Of a DNA stretch of 64,000 nt, positions 41,472-51,135 are shown in pieces. Made by a program: the position numbers and the translations under genes. Position 1 is the first letter of the stretch, and every line of letters begins with the position of its first letter. Under the pieces are notes generated by a model, which was not told the DNA's origin, ran no database searches, and saw only the letters and a list, made by a program, of their open reading frames with translations. The stretch comes from JAJYSO01 sp964495935 (GTDB lineage: Bacteria; Bacteroidota; Bacteroidia; Flavobacteriales; Flavobacteriaceae), in NCBI GenBank assembly GCA_964495935.1, contig CAZBXQ010000008.1:9484-73483 (forward strand). The letters run 5' to 3'.

Positions 41472-44033
41472 TTATCGGTTAACCGAGTGTTGTTTTGGCT
41501 TTTTTGCACTTCGGTTTTGATTTTGTGATTGTGCCGTTTCGGGCTTACTGGTATTGATCCTTGCCATGCGGCCATCGTAGATGTTCAAGGATTTGTATTG
41601 AGGATTAAGCATGGCAAATCCTTTGGTTGGTTTGTTCCCGATATTGAAGGTTGCGTTGACCAAATTTCCTTTCTCAAGGGATTTGATGGTATTCATTCTA
41701 TGAGCATCATCTTTAAAGGTTAACGGTGAATTCTTCACGATGGCGCTTGTGTCAACTCCGTATTTTTCTTTGTTGTAAACTTGGATTTGGTAGTTTCCGT
41801 ATTCGGTCTTATCGTCCTTTAGTTTAAGTTTTAAGAAAACGTCTTCGAGTTGGCCAGTGGCTTTACTTTGCAGCTTTGTCTTTACCGAACGGCCTTCCAA
41901 TAAATTTAGGGCCTCCTTGGCGGTAATGTTATTCTTATTGTGGACGTGGAAAGTGTGGTTTTTTTCCTCTCCCGTCCTTTTGTCCACTAAGGATGCGTTA
42001 TAACTATTAAAGAAAACGCGGTTATCGTCTGTCTTTCCAAAGTTCAATTGATAATTCATCTGATTGGAAAAGGGACTTCTGTTAGAGCTGGTGTTTAGGG
42101 AAAAGTTCTTGTCTTTACCGCTAATCCCTTTTGTCAGCTCTTTGAGCTGTTCTTCGTTAAGAGAAAAACCCATGTATAATAGTTGTTTGGATAGAATATC
42201 CAAGGTACTTCTCTTTTCGGCTGTCTTTTCCTCTTTGGGTGCGCCGACGTTCTGTTGTTGGTTGTCCATTGTTGGCATGATATTATTATTTTGGTTATTG
42301 AATGTCTGCTTTTTTTGATTAATCAATTTATTTAGGAACTCCACTTGACGCTGTAGAACTGCGGCGTAAGTGCCATAATCATTCGCTACTTGGTACTTGA
42401 ACTCTTTTTCAGCTAATCTTTTCATACCCTCTACCTCCCTAATAGGCAGTGCCTGTAATTCTTCGAATGAATATCCTTCAATACTCATGGTTCCATAATT
42501 TAGCTTAAGATCAAGATAGCTTAGATATTCCTTACTTGAGGAAATGCCCTTATCTATAGTGGTCTTGATTGCGGATTGAACGAACTCTGAAATTTCTTCA
42601 TCTGTACCGCCGAGTTCGTAAGCTTCTTCAAGAAACCGTTTTGCCAGGTCAAGTGGAATCGCTTCGTTGAGTTCTTCCCGGTCTGTATATGACAGATATT
42701 CCGGGGAAACCCCTTTACTCACGAAATAATCGTAAGTATTTTCATTGATTTGTAGCTCATCGAAATTTGTTCCATTTCGTCTGTTCGGTGCTGCCTGATA
42801 TTTTTGCTGGTGTTCGCCGACGGCGGCTTGATAGGTATCGTTTCCTATTTGACCGCCAAAAATACTTGACACAAAGTAGTGCCCATCTCGTGATTGATCT
42901 CTTTTGATTATGAGGTTGTCAAGGATGTTGATATTGTATCGTTTTAATTCTTTGTTGTAGTCTTTGACTTCGTTATAAAAGTCCTGGCTACCAAAGAATA
43001 TAGCGGCTACACCTCCGAACTTTGATACATGCGTTGCGATATCTAAAGCTGAGTTTCCACCCGATAAGATGATCTTGGCGGTGATGTTGTTTGCTTGATT
43101 GAGTACAATCAGACCTCTTTTTTCAGATAGCCCAAAGCGTTGAGTGCTGAGGAACGCTGCAACATCCTCTGCGGCCGTAACTTTAGAGGGCTGGTAGTCT
43201 TGTTTAAAGAGTTGTTTGCTAAAAGAGTAGGATTGTACGGGATAACCTTCCTGTGATACGTCGTAATGGTGGTTAATATCACTTTGTTCATCTTTTGTAT
43301 CGGAAAATGTTAGGAACTTTCCCGAGCGTAGGTTCATGATAATTCCATCTTCTACCTCGATCCCCGTATCTCTTAGGGATTCTCTTAGTTGGTGTAAGAG
43401 GTTCCTATCTTGTCTGCTGCTGCGCAAGTTTCCACTTGGGTGGTTGTGCACCAAATAGAGATGGGCGGGATGCATTTCAAGTATAGGGGAAACCATTAGT
43501 CTGAAATCCGCCAATGCTTGATCTACGCCACCTGTGCTGACATGTTGCACCATAAAGGAATCGTCCTTGAACCGGTGGACTAAAAAGAGTTGTTCTACGG
43601 CTTCATCTTCTAAAGCCTTAAATAGATAAGCTACGTCTTGAGGGGTTTCTATCCTGTTTTTGGCAGCCCTTAGCTCTAATCCGTTATATTTTGAGAACAT
43701 CCTTTCATTAAAAATGATGCTCTTTTCGGGGTCTATTTTATCTTGGTAGATAAATTGAGCGGGATCGTTTTCTCGTAAGAAGGGCTCTCCTCTATGAGCT
43801 GAAAGGGCGTCAAAGAGTTTTCCTTGTAGGGGGTTCCCGAAAGAATCATATACGTGGTTTTCGCTTCCGGTGCCGATTTTTTGATCGGCGAAGTTTCCCC
43901 TGCTACTATCTTTAGAAGTTTTTTCTTCTTGTTCTTCATTTTCGGACATTATTTCTTGTCTTAAAGTTAATGATTTATTGGTAATTGGTTGATCAATCCT
44001 TTTATCTTTTTCGACCGGCGTTGCGGCGCTCAA
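41472..44033 (-). CDS. JAB/RadC-like domain protein with DUF3945/DUF4099-like C-terminus
   Basis: An 853-residue protein. A JAB/MPN metal-protease-like domain lies in the N-terminal third: HLYLVHNHPSGNLRSSRQDRNLLHQLRES near residue 198, with the RadC pattern HNHPSG. The second third is not recognised. The C-terminal 200 residues (LLYMGFSLNEEQLKELTKGISGKDKNFSLN, YQLNFGKTDDNRVFFNSYNASLV, NNITAKEALNLLEGRSVKTKL) match DUF4099/DUF3945-type regions seen in large Bacteroidota ICE proteins. The start may be this ATG (32-base overlap with the next gene) or the ATG at 43949. Its role is likely in DNA processing. Confidence 0.75.
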   Translation of the reverse strand: MSAATPVEKDKRIDQPITNKSLTLRQEIMSENEEQEEKTSKDSSRGNFADQKIGTGSENHVYDSFGNPLQGKLFDALSAHRGEPFLRENDPAQFIYQDKIDPEKSIIFNERMFSKYNGLELRAAKNRIETPQDVAYLFKALEDEAVEQLFLVHRFKDDSFMVQHVSTGGVDQALADFRLMVSPILEMHPAHLYLVHNHPSGNLRSSRQDRNLLHQLRESLRDTGIEVEDGIIMNLRSGKFLTFSDTKDEQSDINHHYDVSQEGYPVQSYSFSKQLFKQDYQPSKVTAAEDVAAFLSTQRFGLSEKRGLIVLNQANNITAKIILSGGNSALDIATHVSKFGGVAAIFFGSQDFYNEVKDYNKELKRYNINILDNLIIKRDQSRDGHYFVSSIFGGQIGNDTYQAAVGEHQQKYQAAPNRRNGTNFDELQINENTYDYFVSKGVSPEYLSYTDREELNEAIPLDLAKRFLEEAYELGGTDEEISEFVQSAIKTTIDKGISSSKEYLSYLDLKLNYGTMSIEGYSFEELQALPIREVEGMKRLAEKEFKYQVANDYGTYAAVLQRQVEFLNKLINQKKQTFNNQNNNIMPTMDNQQQNVGAPKEEKTAEKRSTLDILSKQLLYMGFSLNEEQLKELTKGISGKDKNFSLNTSSNRSPFSNQMNYQLNFGKTDDNRVFFNSYNASLVDKRTGEEKNHTFHVHNKNNITAKEALNLLEGRSVKTKLQSKATGQLEDVFLKLKLKDDKTEYGNYQIQVYNKEKYGVDTSAIVKNSPLTFKDDAHRMNTIKSLEKGNLVNATFNIGNKPTKGFAMLNPQYKSLNIYDGRMARINTSKPETAQSQNQNRSAKKPKQHSVNR

Positions 44034-44730
44034 TATGTTCTTGGTGATTTTCCGCTCTTATTTCTCGATTGCTATTAGCATCTTCGTAGGTGTCTCTATC
44101 GTTAACATCGAGCCTTGGACGTGTAACCTTGGTTTTTGGATTGTAACCGGGGCTAAACGAGGTTTGTACGATGTTGAGCTGGCCAGATACAACGTTCATA
44201 TCTTGTGCGATATCCTTTGCTATCTCGGGATATTGATCCATCTTCCTTAATAGGTAGTCCCTGAGTTTGACCAGTTCCTGTTGGTACTTGTCTTTTTCAT
44301 CGTTGTTATTCGTTTTGAGGACTACTTCAGTTAATTCCTTGGTGTGTTTTAGAAGGTTGTATTCCTTAGCTTCATCTTTTTCGGGATCATAAACGATAGC
44401 ATTTCTCTCATATTCAAGAGGCTCTTTTTCACGTTCCTGTGCGTGGGCGTCCTGCGCTACGAGGATAAGCGAGTTATAGACTATGTGTTTTTTGCTCTCT
44501 TCGAGCAGTTTTCGAAGATTGATTTCCCTCTTGAATGCCTGAACGTTTAAGCGAGAATGATCCGCTGATAGTTTAAAGGTTACTGTTCCGTCTTCGCTGT
44601 CTGCTATAAGCATGGCACCTGATAGGAATCTTTGTTGTTCTTTTTCGGATAATTTTCTTGTGAAAGTGCCGTCTTCTTCCATAATACCGTAGAACTTGAG
44701 GTCTTTAATCGGCAATTGCGAATTTTCCAT
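44002..44730 (-). CDS. Hypothetical ICE protein, 242 residues
   Basis: No domain recognised. It starts with ENSQLPIKDLKFYGIMEEDGTFTRKLSEKEQQRFLSGAMLIAD, followed by helical and charged stretches and an Asp/Arg-rich tail. It overlaps both neighbours (26 bases upstream with the M23 peptidase, 32 downstream), as is typical for the packed transfer operon. Role unknown. Confidence 0.65.
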   Translation of the reverse strand: MENSQLPIKDLKFYGIMEEDGTFTRKLSEKEQQRFLSGAMLIADSEDGTVTFKLSADHSRLNVQAFKREINLRKLLEESKKHIVYNSLILVAQDAHAQEREKEPLEYERNAIVYDPEKDEAKEYNLLKHTKELTEVVLKTNNNDEKDKYQQELVKLRDYLLRKMDQYPEIAKDIAQDMNVVSGQLNIVQTSFSPGYNPKTKVTRPRLDVNDRDTYEDANSNREIRAENHQEHIERRNAGRKR

Positions 44731-45508
44731 GATGTTTGGTAATTTGATTATATGTAGTTATGAGTTCGTTTAAAAATTGAGTTGGGTCAATGTAATTCCC
44801 TCTATACTTCACGGCGAAGTGAAGGTGAGGACCTGTTGTGTTTCCACTATTGCCGCTGATGGCTATTGCCTCTCCTGCAGTTATATTTTCGCCAACTTTA
44901 CAGGTAGGCTTTGATAGGTGCATGTATAGTGTTTCATAGCCGTTTTTATGTTTTATTTTCACGTAATTTCCGCCACCGTTTGGATCATAAGCAACCTTTT
45001 CTACGGTGCCGTCCAATACTGAAAAAACAGGCGCATAATTAGCTCTAAGATCTACCCCGTAGTGTTTTTTATTTTTGTGGAGCGTTGGATGATATCGGTT
45101 TCCATAAGCCGATGTTATCCTTAGTTCACCATCGAGCGGCAGTGCAAAACTTAGTGGTTCTAAATGAGGTTCGACCGAGGTGAGCCTGTCTTCTTTTGGG
45201 CGTTGTTGTGTGATGGCCAAGGCGCTCTTTCGCACGAGTTCTTCTCGTACGGCTTTGTATATATCGAATTCCGATGGAGCTCCCGAGAGAAGAGCTTCTA
45301 AGGAATCGATTCTTTTCTTTAACCCTTTTTTTGTCACCCTTCTCGCTTTTTTTTCTTTCGTTTTTTTTGTTGTTTCCGCTGCTGGTTTTTCTTCCTCCGA
45401 CGAAAGAGTGTCTTTCTCTATGGGCGTGGAGTAGGTGAGTGTGGTGAATTGGGCTTGTGCGCCGTATCCCATCATGGTAATATAGATGGCAATGAGTATT
45501 CTTTTCAT
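44705..45508 (-). CDS. M23-family peptidoglycan hydrolase of the transfer operon
   Basis: A 267-residue protein with a Sec signal peptide (about 20 residues), an Arg/Lys/Glu-rich linker and a C-terminal LytM/M23 domain. The zinc-binding H..D set is in HPTLHKNKKHYGVDL (about 145-155), with the second HLHF (about 228) and GNSGNTTGPHLHFAVKYRGNYIDP. It probably opens the peptidoglycan layer locally for assembly of the type IV secretion channel, the role of VirB1-like lytic enzymes elsewhere. Its stop overlaps the coupling protein gene start. Confidence 0.9.
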   Translation of the reverse strand: MKRILIAIYITMMGYGAQAQFTTLTYSTPIEKDTLSSEEEKPAAETTKKTKEKKARRVTKKGLKKRIDSLEALLSGAPSEFDIYKAVREELVRKSALAITQQRPKEDRLTSVEPHLEPLSFALPLDGELRITSAYGNRYHPTLHKNKKHYGVDLRANYAPVFSVLDGTVEKVAYDPNGGGNYVKIKHKNGYETLYMHLSKPTCKVGENITAGEAIAISGNSGNTTGPHLHFAVKYRGNYIDPTQFLNELITTYNQITKHHGKFAIAD

Positions 45509-47502
45509 TTTTCGGCTTTTTCCATTTGAGATTGTATAATACTTGTCACTTCTTCATTGATCTTGCGGAAATTTCTCATTAGTATCTCCGTTGTTCTGTC
45601 TGTCCCACTTGGGTCTATGAAACTATAGTTGGGGGGTATCGGCTTATAAGATTTTTCTTCTTTCTTTATTTTGTTTAGGTCAAGGCTGATCTTTCCGTTG
45701 ATGACTGACGTCTTATAGTTGAGAATGTCGTTGTTTTGATCTCTGGCTATAATTCCTACCATTTCACCTGTTTGAAGTGCTGCAATCTTCCCTGCTGGGA
45801 TTAATGATTGCATTCTTTCGTTTGTGCTGGTTGTAGTGCCTTGTTGGGATATAGATTCGGAAAAGGATCTCTGTTTGATTTTTCCAAACATCTTTTCCAA
45901 CCAATCAAGGGTGTTCTTATCTCTTGCCGATCCCGACAATACATTACCGATGATAGAGGTGATGGTTTCTGCAACATCGCGTTTATAAAACTGCCTTAAT
46001 TGTGGTAGCTCTTGTAACCCCAATAAGACGGCGATTTTGTTGCTTCTTGCTGTGGCCACCACATTGTCTATTTTGTGGATATAGATGGTGGGGAATTCGT
46101 CGGCAATGATCCCTCCGGGCAAATTCTTTTTGGAATTGATAAGACGTAGCGTCCTATTGAGTACTGCGGAATAGAGCGCCGAATTAATATCTTGGGTCTT
46201 AGGGTCGGAGGCCAAAATCATGATCGTGGGATGTTTGGGATCAGTTATCTTAAGATTGATATCATCCCCTGAAAACACCCAAAAACTTTCTTTTGTGGCC
46301 AATCGGGAAATAAAGATTTTCAACGTACCTACCTGTCCCTCTAATTGGTCAAAGGCTCTGTTTTCGTATGCCGATCTAAAAGGAGATAATAAGGATTCGA
46401 GTTCCACTTCCGAAAATAGCGTATCAAAGATTTCTTGATAGCTTCTGTTAATGAATGAAAGGATGTGGGGTAAATCCGAATACTTACCGTCTTGATAGGT
46501 GGCAAAAAAATAAATACAAGAGGATAGAAAATTGACTGCGGACTGCGTAAAGAACTGTTCCGATCCACCGCCGCTTCCCCCTCCCTTTTGCAGCGAGGAT
46601 ACCATGGCTTCCGCCATTTCCTGCGCATCGGCCAATGAGCGAATATATTCTTTTTTAAATGGGTTAACCCGGTTCGACAACCTTACGTCATCGAGATTAA
46701 TAACCGAAAAGCGGTAGTTATATTTGCTGTCTTTTGACTTCTTCTTTAAATAATGCAGGTAAGCTATCTGTGCTAAATCCGGGAACTTAAAGTCATAGAT
46801 GCATAAGCAGAATCCTTTTGCTATCATTTGTCGGATGGCGGGGTCAATTACTCCAAATGATTTCCCTGATCCGGGGGTGCCGATTACCATTGTCCCTCTG
46901 AAGGGATTAATGTTGATCCACCCTTTGTGTAATTTCCTGCGGCTCCTGAACAGGTAGGGTAGGTTGATGGAGGTTGGAGTATTGATTAGCTTTGTGTTTT
47001 GGTCAAAAGATTCCTCATCCGTGTTCCAACGGTCCTTTCCCAAATGATCTTTTATGATTTTGGATATATTATCAGCACCCATCTGAACGAGAAATACTCC
47101 AATGAAAGAGAATAATGCGTACTCCAATTGTGAGTTCGTTAGGAAGGGTATAATACCGGTCGTTGACTTGGCGAATTGAGGTACCTTGGTTAAATAGAGA
47201 GCTATTAAGACCAATATTAATCCTCCTAATATGGGCAGTACGATGGATTTGTAGATATTGAGCGCTTTGTTTTTCTTTGCTCGTGTACCCACGGCCACCA
47301 AGGTAACCAAGAAAAGGGTTGATATCTTGGCTCTCTCGGGGGTCATAAGGATAGGAACTCTTTTTAGATGCAATAGTACATCTGAAAAGATATGAATATT
47401 AGCATGGGCATAGAACAAGATAAAACAATCTATAGCCACCATGAAATAGACGAGCTTTTGGAGTAGGTTATAGACGTTAATTTGATATTGTTGTTCCTGC
47501 AT
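45505..47502 (-). CDS. Type IV secretion coupling ATPase (VirD4/TraG family, MobC-type)
   Basis: A 665-residue T4CP. Two to three N-terminal membrane segments (residues about 15-40, 55-75, 85-110) precede the ATPase core. The Walker A GTPGSGKSFGVIDP is near residue 208, Walker B-like ILASDPKT and GGIIADEFPTIYI are near residues 425-465, and the QELPQLRQFYKRD segment further on. It would bring the relaxase-DNA complex to the channel and energise export. Role and family are standard for Bacteroidota ICEs. Confidence 0.93.
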   Translation of the reverse strand: MQEQQYQINVYNLLQKLVYFMVAIDCFILFYAHANIHIFSDVLLHLKRVPILMTPERAKISTLFLVTLVAVGTRAKKNKALNIYKSIVLPILGGLILVLIALYLTKVPQFAKSTTGIIPFLTNSQLEYALFSFIGVFLVQMGADNISKIIKDHLGKDRWNTDEESFDQNTKLINTPTSINLPYLFRSRRKLHKGWININPFRGTMVIGTPGSGKSFGVIDPAIRQMIAKGFCLCIYDFKFPDLAQIAYLHYLKKKSKDSKYNYRFSVINLDDVRLSNRVNPFKKEYIRSLADAQEMAEAMVSSLQKGGGSGGGSEQFFTQSAVNFLSSCIYFFATYQDGKYSDLPHILSFINRSYQEIFDTLFSEVELESLLSPFRSAYENRAFDQLEGQVGTLKIFISRLATKESFWVFSGDDINLKITDPKHPTIMILASDPKTQDINSALYSAVLNRTLRLINSKKNLPGGIIADEFPTIYIHKIDNVVATARSNKIAVLLGLQELPQLRQFYKRDVAETITSIIGNVLSGSARDKNTLDWLEKMFGKIKQRSFSESISQQGTTTSTNERMQSLIPAGKIAALQTGEMVGIIARDQNNDILNYKTSVINGKISLDLNKIKKEEKSYKPIPPNYSFIDPSGTDRTTEILMRNFRKINEEVTSIIQSQMEKAEK

Positions 47503-47509
47503 GGTTCAA

Positions 47510-48022
47510 TTATTTCTCTAAGAGGTCGGTTAATTGATCTATATCCTGTTGGTTAATCCACTCCTCGATCGTGGTGTCGGGGTAATAGTGCTGCATTAAG
47601 TCGTCAACAAATGTGCTGTTTTGAGGCAGCGCACCTGTGACAATAGCTGCGTTTTGTGCCATATCCGCTAACAGTCTGAGCTGTGCCTTTGAGACATCGA
47701 GTAGATCAATTGTTCTGGGTAGCTTCCGGAGGGCGTTTATATAAGATTGTACGGTGTTCCTTATGAGTCCGCTCTTTTTTGGGTGGATGTTTAGAAGGAA
47801 TATATCTAAGTTTACTGTATAAATAAATGGATTTATTTCTTTGGCGGTTACATAATAATGGTCGTTATAAACGACGGCAGCCTGGTCTTGGTCACTGTCG
47901 AAATAAAGTTCCTCGTAAAACATATCGTAGAGAGCCTTGCGGAGGTCCGATTTGTTTGTCTTGTCTATAAGATCATCCCAAAGGAGGCGGCGTTTGGATA
48001 GGCTTGGATGTTGTTTTTTCAT
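47510..48022 (-). CDS. Hypothetical transfer-operon protein, 170 residues
   Basis: No family recognised. Basic start (KKQHPSLSKRRLLWDDLIDKTNKSDLRKAL), acidic middle, Leu-rich helices (LRKLPRTIDLLDVSKAQLRLLADMAQNAAIVTG). No membrane segment. Lies between traN and the coupling-ATPase gene and is probably cotranscribed with them. Confidence 0.6.
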   Translation of the reverse strand: MKKQHPSLSKRRLLWDDLIDKTNKSDLRKALYDMFYEELYFDSDQDQAAVVYNDHYYVTAKEINPFIYTVNLDIFLLNIHPKKSGLIRNTVQSYINALRKLPRTIDLLDVSKAQLRLLADMAQNAAIVTGALPQNSTFVDDLMQHYYPDTTIEEWINQQDIDQLTDLLEK

Positions 48023-48038
48023 GTTAGTTAGTTTAGGA

Positions 48039-48929
48039 TTAAAATGTGTCTGCTTTTAGTACGTCGGAATATTTCATTTTGAGCTCTAAAGCCCTACCTG
48101 AAATCTGATCTTCTGCTAAATGAATGTTGAGTACTTTTCCATTCGGGTAGCTGAATTTTTTAAAGACGTAGATATTATGCAGTCTCTTTTTAAACTTCTT
48201 TCCATAATAGTATTGATAAACAGGTTTGAGTGGAATACTCTGAGTATTCGTTGCTTTCCTAACCTTTTTATCTTCTATGGAGAATGCTAATTGGTCAATC
48301 CCATAGGATAGATTGGTCTTATTTTCAAAGGTTAGATCTAAGAATATGTAATTGTCCATGACATATACGTTGTTTAGGCTCATTGAGATACCAAAGTCCT
48401 TTTTTTTCCGAATTGGCTTTTTGGTTTTGTGTAAAAGCATTTGCTTGGCATAAGCGCGAATTTCCTTGTTGGATAATGGGGTTTCTTCGTACTGTAGAGG
48501 TTGCATATCCTCGGGTTGGATTTGGATATCTGTAAGAGTTATTCCTCCTTGATTTTGGCTTAATAATACTCGATATTGGGCGATAAATGATTGTCCCACC
48601 ACGGTGATGATTCCAAGGTCATTGGGGAGTTGAGTCGGTGTAGATATACTGTCATTGTAAGATTGGGAAGTTGCATTGACTTTAACTCGTGCAACGGTAG
48701 AAACCGGAAGGTCTCCTACCAAATAGTCTGATGATAAATCAACATACTTGATCGGTTCTGGGGAAACAATGTGTAGGCTGACGTCTTGGCTCAAGTATAT
48801 TTCGGAAAGGTCACCTGCGTGAATTTCGGGTTTTGAGCTTTGCGCCGAAACCGTATTAGAGACGCATAGGGTCATTAGGCCCCACAGTAGGACTATAAGC
48901 TTTTGACTGTTTACTTTAAAAATTTCCAT
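48039..48929 (-). CDS. traN: Conjugative transfer protein TraN (VirB9-like)
   Basis: A 296-residue protein with a signal peptide (VLLWGLMTLCVSNTVSAQ). The family pattern is beta-rich: EIYLSQDVSLHIVSPEPIKYVDLSSDYLVGDLPV.. and VRVKVNAT.., ending near LKADTF. This is the TraN block of Bacteroidota conjugative transposons, part of the outer-membrane core complex of the T4SS. It directly follows traM with a 14-base overlap. Confidence 0.85.
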   Translation of the reverse strand: MEIFKVNSQKLIVLLWGLMTLCVSNTVSAQSSKPEIHAGDLSEIYLSQDVSLHIVSPEPIKYVDLSSDYLVGDLPVSTVARVKVNATSQSYNDSISTPTQLPNDLGIITVVGQSFIAQYRVLLSQNQGGITLTDIQIQPEDMQPLQYEETPLSNKEIRAYAKQMLLHKTKKPIRKKKDFGISMSLNNVYVMDNYIFLDLTFENKTNLSYGIDQLAFSIEDKKVRKATNTQSIPLKPVYQYYYGKKFKKRLHNIYVFKKFSYPNGKVLNIHLAEDQISGRALELKMKYSDVLKADTF

Positions 48930-50148
48930 TTTGTCTTTCTTTTTTATTGATGAGATAGATATATGTGTTGTATTTTACTTTTGCTTTGTTTTTACGAATG
49001 AGGCTGGCCAAGCTATTTGAAGTAGATTGAAATACATTTGAAAATAGGCTGGAGTAAAAACTTTGTTGGGAAGTATTGAGATTATTCCCTTGTACCGTTG
49101 TGGTTCCCATTTCGCGAATCATTTCCTTAAATTGGCTGTTTGGCACATACAGGCCTTCCATCCCGTCCATATCATAAATGCTTAGATTAACGGGCAGTAG
49201 CTCTCCCTTTTGAAATATAGAGACAACGTGTAGCAGTACTCTTTGGTCTTTAAAACCTGAAATGAGGCTGTATAAAAGTGTTCCCTTTGGAATCCTTTTT
49301 TCTCCCACATAAACATCTTCAAGTAGCCTGATGCGGATCCGGGTGCCTAAGTAGCCTTTAGTGCTTTCGTCTATTATGGCCTTTACATAGGGGTTCGAAT
49401 CGTTTTCCCCTATCGTATTAAAATAAGGGCTCGATGATGTTTTGCTGACGGTGAGAGTTGTTGATAAAAATTTTTGCCATTCTTCCTCATTCAGTTTCAT
49501 CCTTTTCTGAGCAGCGAGGTCTGCCTGATATTTCGGGTCTTTTGACTTTTCAAGAGAATCCAAGAAAAGCATTTGTTTCCTCATCATTTGTACCGGGTCT
49601 TGTTCTTCCTCTTGATTCTCGTTTGTGTATTGGTTTTGACGTTGCTGCGATTGTTGTTGCTCCCTCTGATTTTGTAATAGGTCAACGAGTTCCTGTTGCT
49701 TTCTTATTTCGGGTGAGTTCGATCTGTCTTCATCTGAGAGATTTCCTCCTGCATATGACGAGGCTGCTGATCTTCTAAGTTCTGCCATTCGCTTTTTGGC
49801 TTTAGAATCTTCGATTAGCGAGTCCATTTTCCGCTTCGTTTCATCGTCGTAAGCGTCGGTATAGCCTCCGAGACTGTCATCATCCTTTTTGATTTCTCCT
49901 ACCATAGAGCCGAACATGTCTCCTCTCTTTTTGTAGGTGTTGTAGGCATCATTCTTGGTTAGTATGGTGTCCTGGACAGTCCCTAACGCTGTATTGATTT
50001 CATTGGTTTGTTGCTCCTTTTGAGCAAGGCGCTCTTGCTTTTGGGCTTGGAATTGGCCATACTGGTAATTACCAAACAGGAGTAGCGGTAGCATGATAAG
50101 AGGAAAGATATACTTCTTATGCCTCCAATTGATCTTATTTAGTTTCAT
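48916..50148 (-). CDS. traM: Conjugative transfer protein TraM (VirB10-like)
   Basis: A 410-residue protein with a basic N-terminus, one membrane segment (residues about 12-30) and a Gln/Glu-rich linker (about 120-200) with low-complexity QREQQQSQQRQNQYTNENQEEEQD. The C-terminal domain carries the conserved VSISGYSDQ-like beta strands (LGTRIRIRLLEDVYVGEKRIPKGTLLYSLISGF, VLLHVVSI..GELLPVNLSIYDMDGMEGLYVP), typical for TraM. It spans the periplasm as the scaffold between inner and outer membrane complexes. Confidence 0.88.
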   Translation of the reverse strand: MKLNKINWRHKKYIFPLIMLPLLLFGNYQYGQFQAQKQERLAQKEQQTNEINTALGTVQDTILTKNDAYNTYKKRGDMFGSMVGEIKKDDDSLGGYTDAYDDETKRKMDSLIEDSKAKKRMAELRRSAASSYAGGNLSDEDRSNSPEIRKQQELVDLLQNQREQQQSQQRQNQYTNENQEEEQDPVQMMRKQMLFLDSLEKSKDPKYQADLAAQKRMKLNEEEWQKFLSTTLTVSKTSSSPYFNTIGENDSNPYVKAIIDESTKGYLGTRIRIRLLEDVYVGEKRIPKGTLLYSLISGFKDQRVLLHVVSIFQKGELLPVNLSIYDMDGMEGLYVPNSQFKEMIREMGTTTVQGNNLNTSQQSFYSSLFSNVFQSTSNSLASLIRKNKAKVKYNTYIYLINKKERQNGNF

Positions 50149-50491
50149 TAGTCAGGGTTTTATATTGATTATAGAGATACTTTATACGTAAGGTGTCTTC
50201 TTTCGTCAGCATACTGGTTTCTCTTTTTTCTTTAAGGGCTTTTAATTCTTCTACTATTTTTCGGATTTGTTCAGGCTTTTCCGGGGCTGGCTTTTGTGCG
50301 GGCTTGGAGCTGGTTACAGCAGGTGGCGATGGCAACCTATTTAGCTTGTTGTGAGGAAAATAGAAATAACTAAATGCAAACCATACCATCGAAACTATTC
50401 CGATTATCATCATCCACTTAAATGAGTTCTTGGGATTTTGGTTTAGCTTAGCCAAAATCTTTAAATATTGTCGTTTAAATTTAAAATGCAT
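50135..50491 (-). CDS. Small membrane protein between traK and traM (TraL position)
   Basis: A 118-residue protein with a basic start, a membrane segment (MMIIGIVSMVWFAFSYFYFP, about residues 27-46), a Pro/Lys linker and a Glu/Lys-rich helical C-terminus. It overlaps both neighbours. In CTnDOT-type elements TraL lies here; I use position only and do not assign the symbol. Confidence 0.65.
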   Translation of the reverse strand: MHFKFKRQYLKILAKLNQNPKNSFKWMMIIGIVSMVWFAFSYFYFPHNKLNRLPSPPAVTSSKPAQKPAPEKPEQIRKIVEELKALKEKRETSMLTKEDTLRIKYLYNQYKTLTNETK

Positions 50492-51098
50492 GATATTTTG
50501 TTATTTGCGATAGTTGTGTATTATCCAATATCTGCCAATTAGTTAACAAGATGCCATGCGGATTGTTAGGCGTTCTTGGCATATCCATAAATTCTCCTTT
50601 GGTTATCAATCTTCTTGTGACTACCGCTGTCTTCCTGTTGATTGTTTGGGTACCGTAGTATTCAAAACTTTTCGTGGACAGATTAACATTGATGGAATCA
50701 GCTTGAATTGTCATCATCGAATTGGAAGATATAAGCTGGTTATAAAACCCTCTTTCTTGTAAGCTGGAGTATTCTCTCTTGCCTGTATCGTCAATTAAAT
50801 AGAGCGCCTTTTCTACATTGTTCTTAATGTATTGGTCATCGGGCGCCAATGTGAAAAATAAACGGTGAAATAGTTCTACTTGCGCTTTATATTCTACGGG
50901 CCGATTAAGCAGTTCATCTGTTTGTTTAACTAAAACCGGTATCCCATTGTCTATGATATAGATGGACTTGCGTGAATCTCTAATAACTTTGTAAGAATAA
51001 AGAAATGCACCTACTACTATAAGTAGGGAAAGCACCATCGCCGCAAGTGATGTGCTCCGGTTTATTTTTATTCTCCTTTCTATGTTCTTTATTAACAT
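50481..51098 (-). CDS. traK: Conjugative transfer protein TraK (VirB8-like)
   Basis: A 205-residue protein starting with a short cytosolic end, a membrane segment (TSLAAMVLSLLIVVGAFLYSYKVI), then a periplasmic domain with RPVEYKAQVELFHRLFFTLAPDDQYIKNNVEKALYLIDDTG and YYGTQTINRKTAVVTRRLITKGEFMDM..RTPNNPHGILLTNWQI, the typical TraK block. It nucleates the inner-membrane complex. Confidence 0.88.
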   Translation of the reverse strand: MLIKNIERRIKINRSTSLAAMVLSLLIVVGAFLYSYKVIRDSRKSIYIIDNGIPVLVKQTDELLNRPVEYKAQVELFHRLFFTLAPDDQYIKNNVEKALYLIDDTGKREYSSLQERGFYNQLISSNSMMTIQADSINVNLSTKSFEYYGTQTINRKTAVVTRRLITKGEFMDMPRTPNNPHGILLTNWQILDNTQLSQITKYHAF

Positions 51099-51135
51099 TT
51101 GTTCTATTTTTTAAATTAATCCGTTATTGGTTTTT

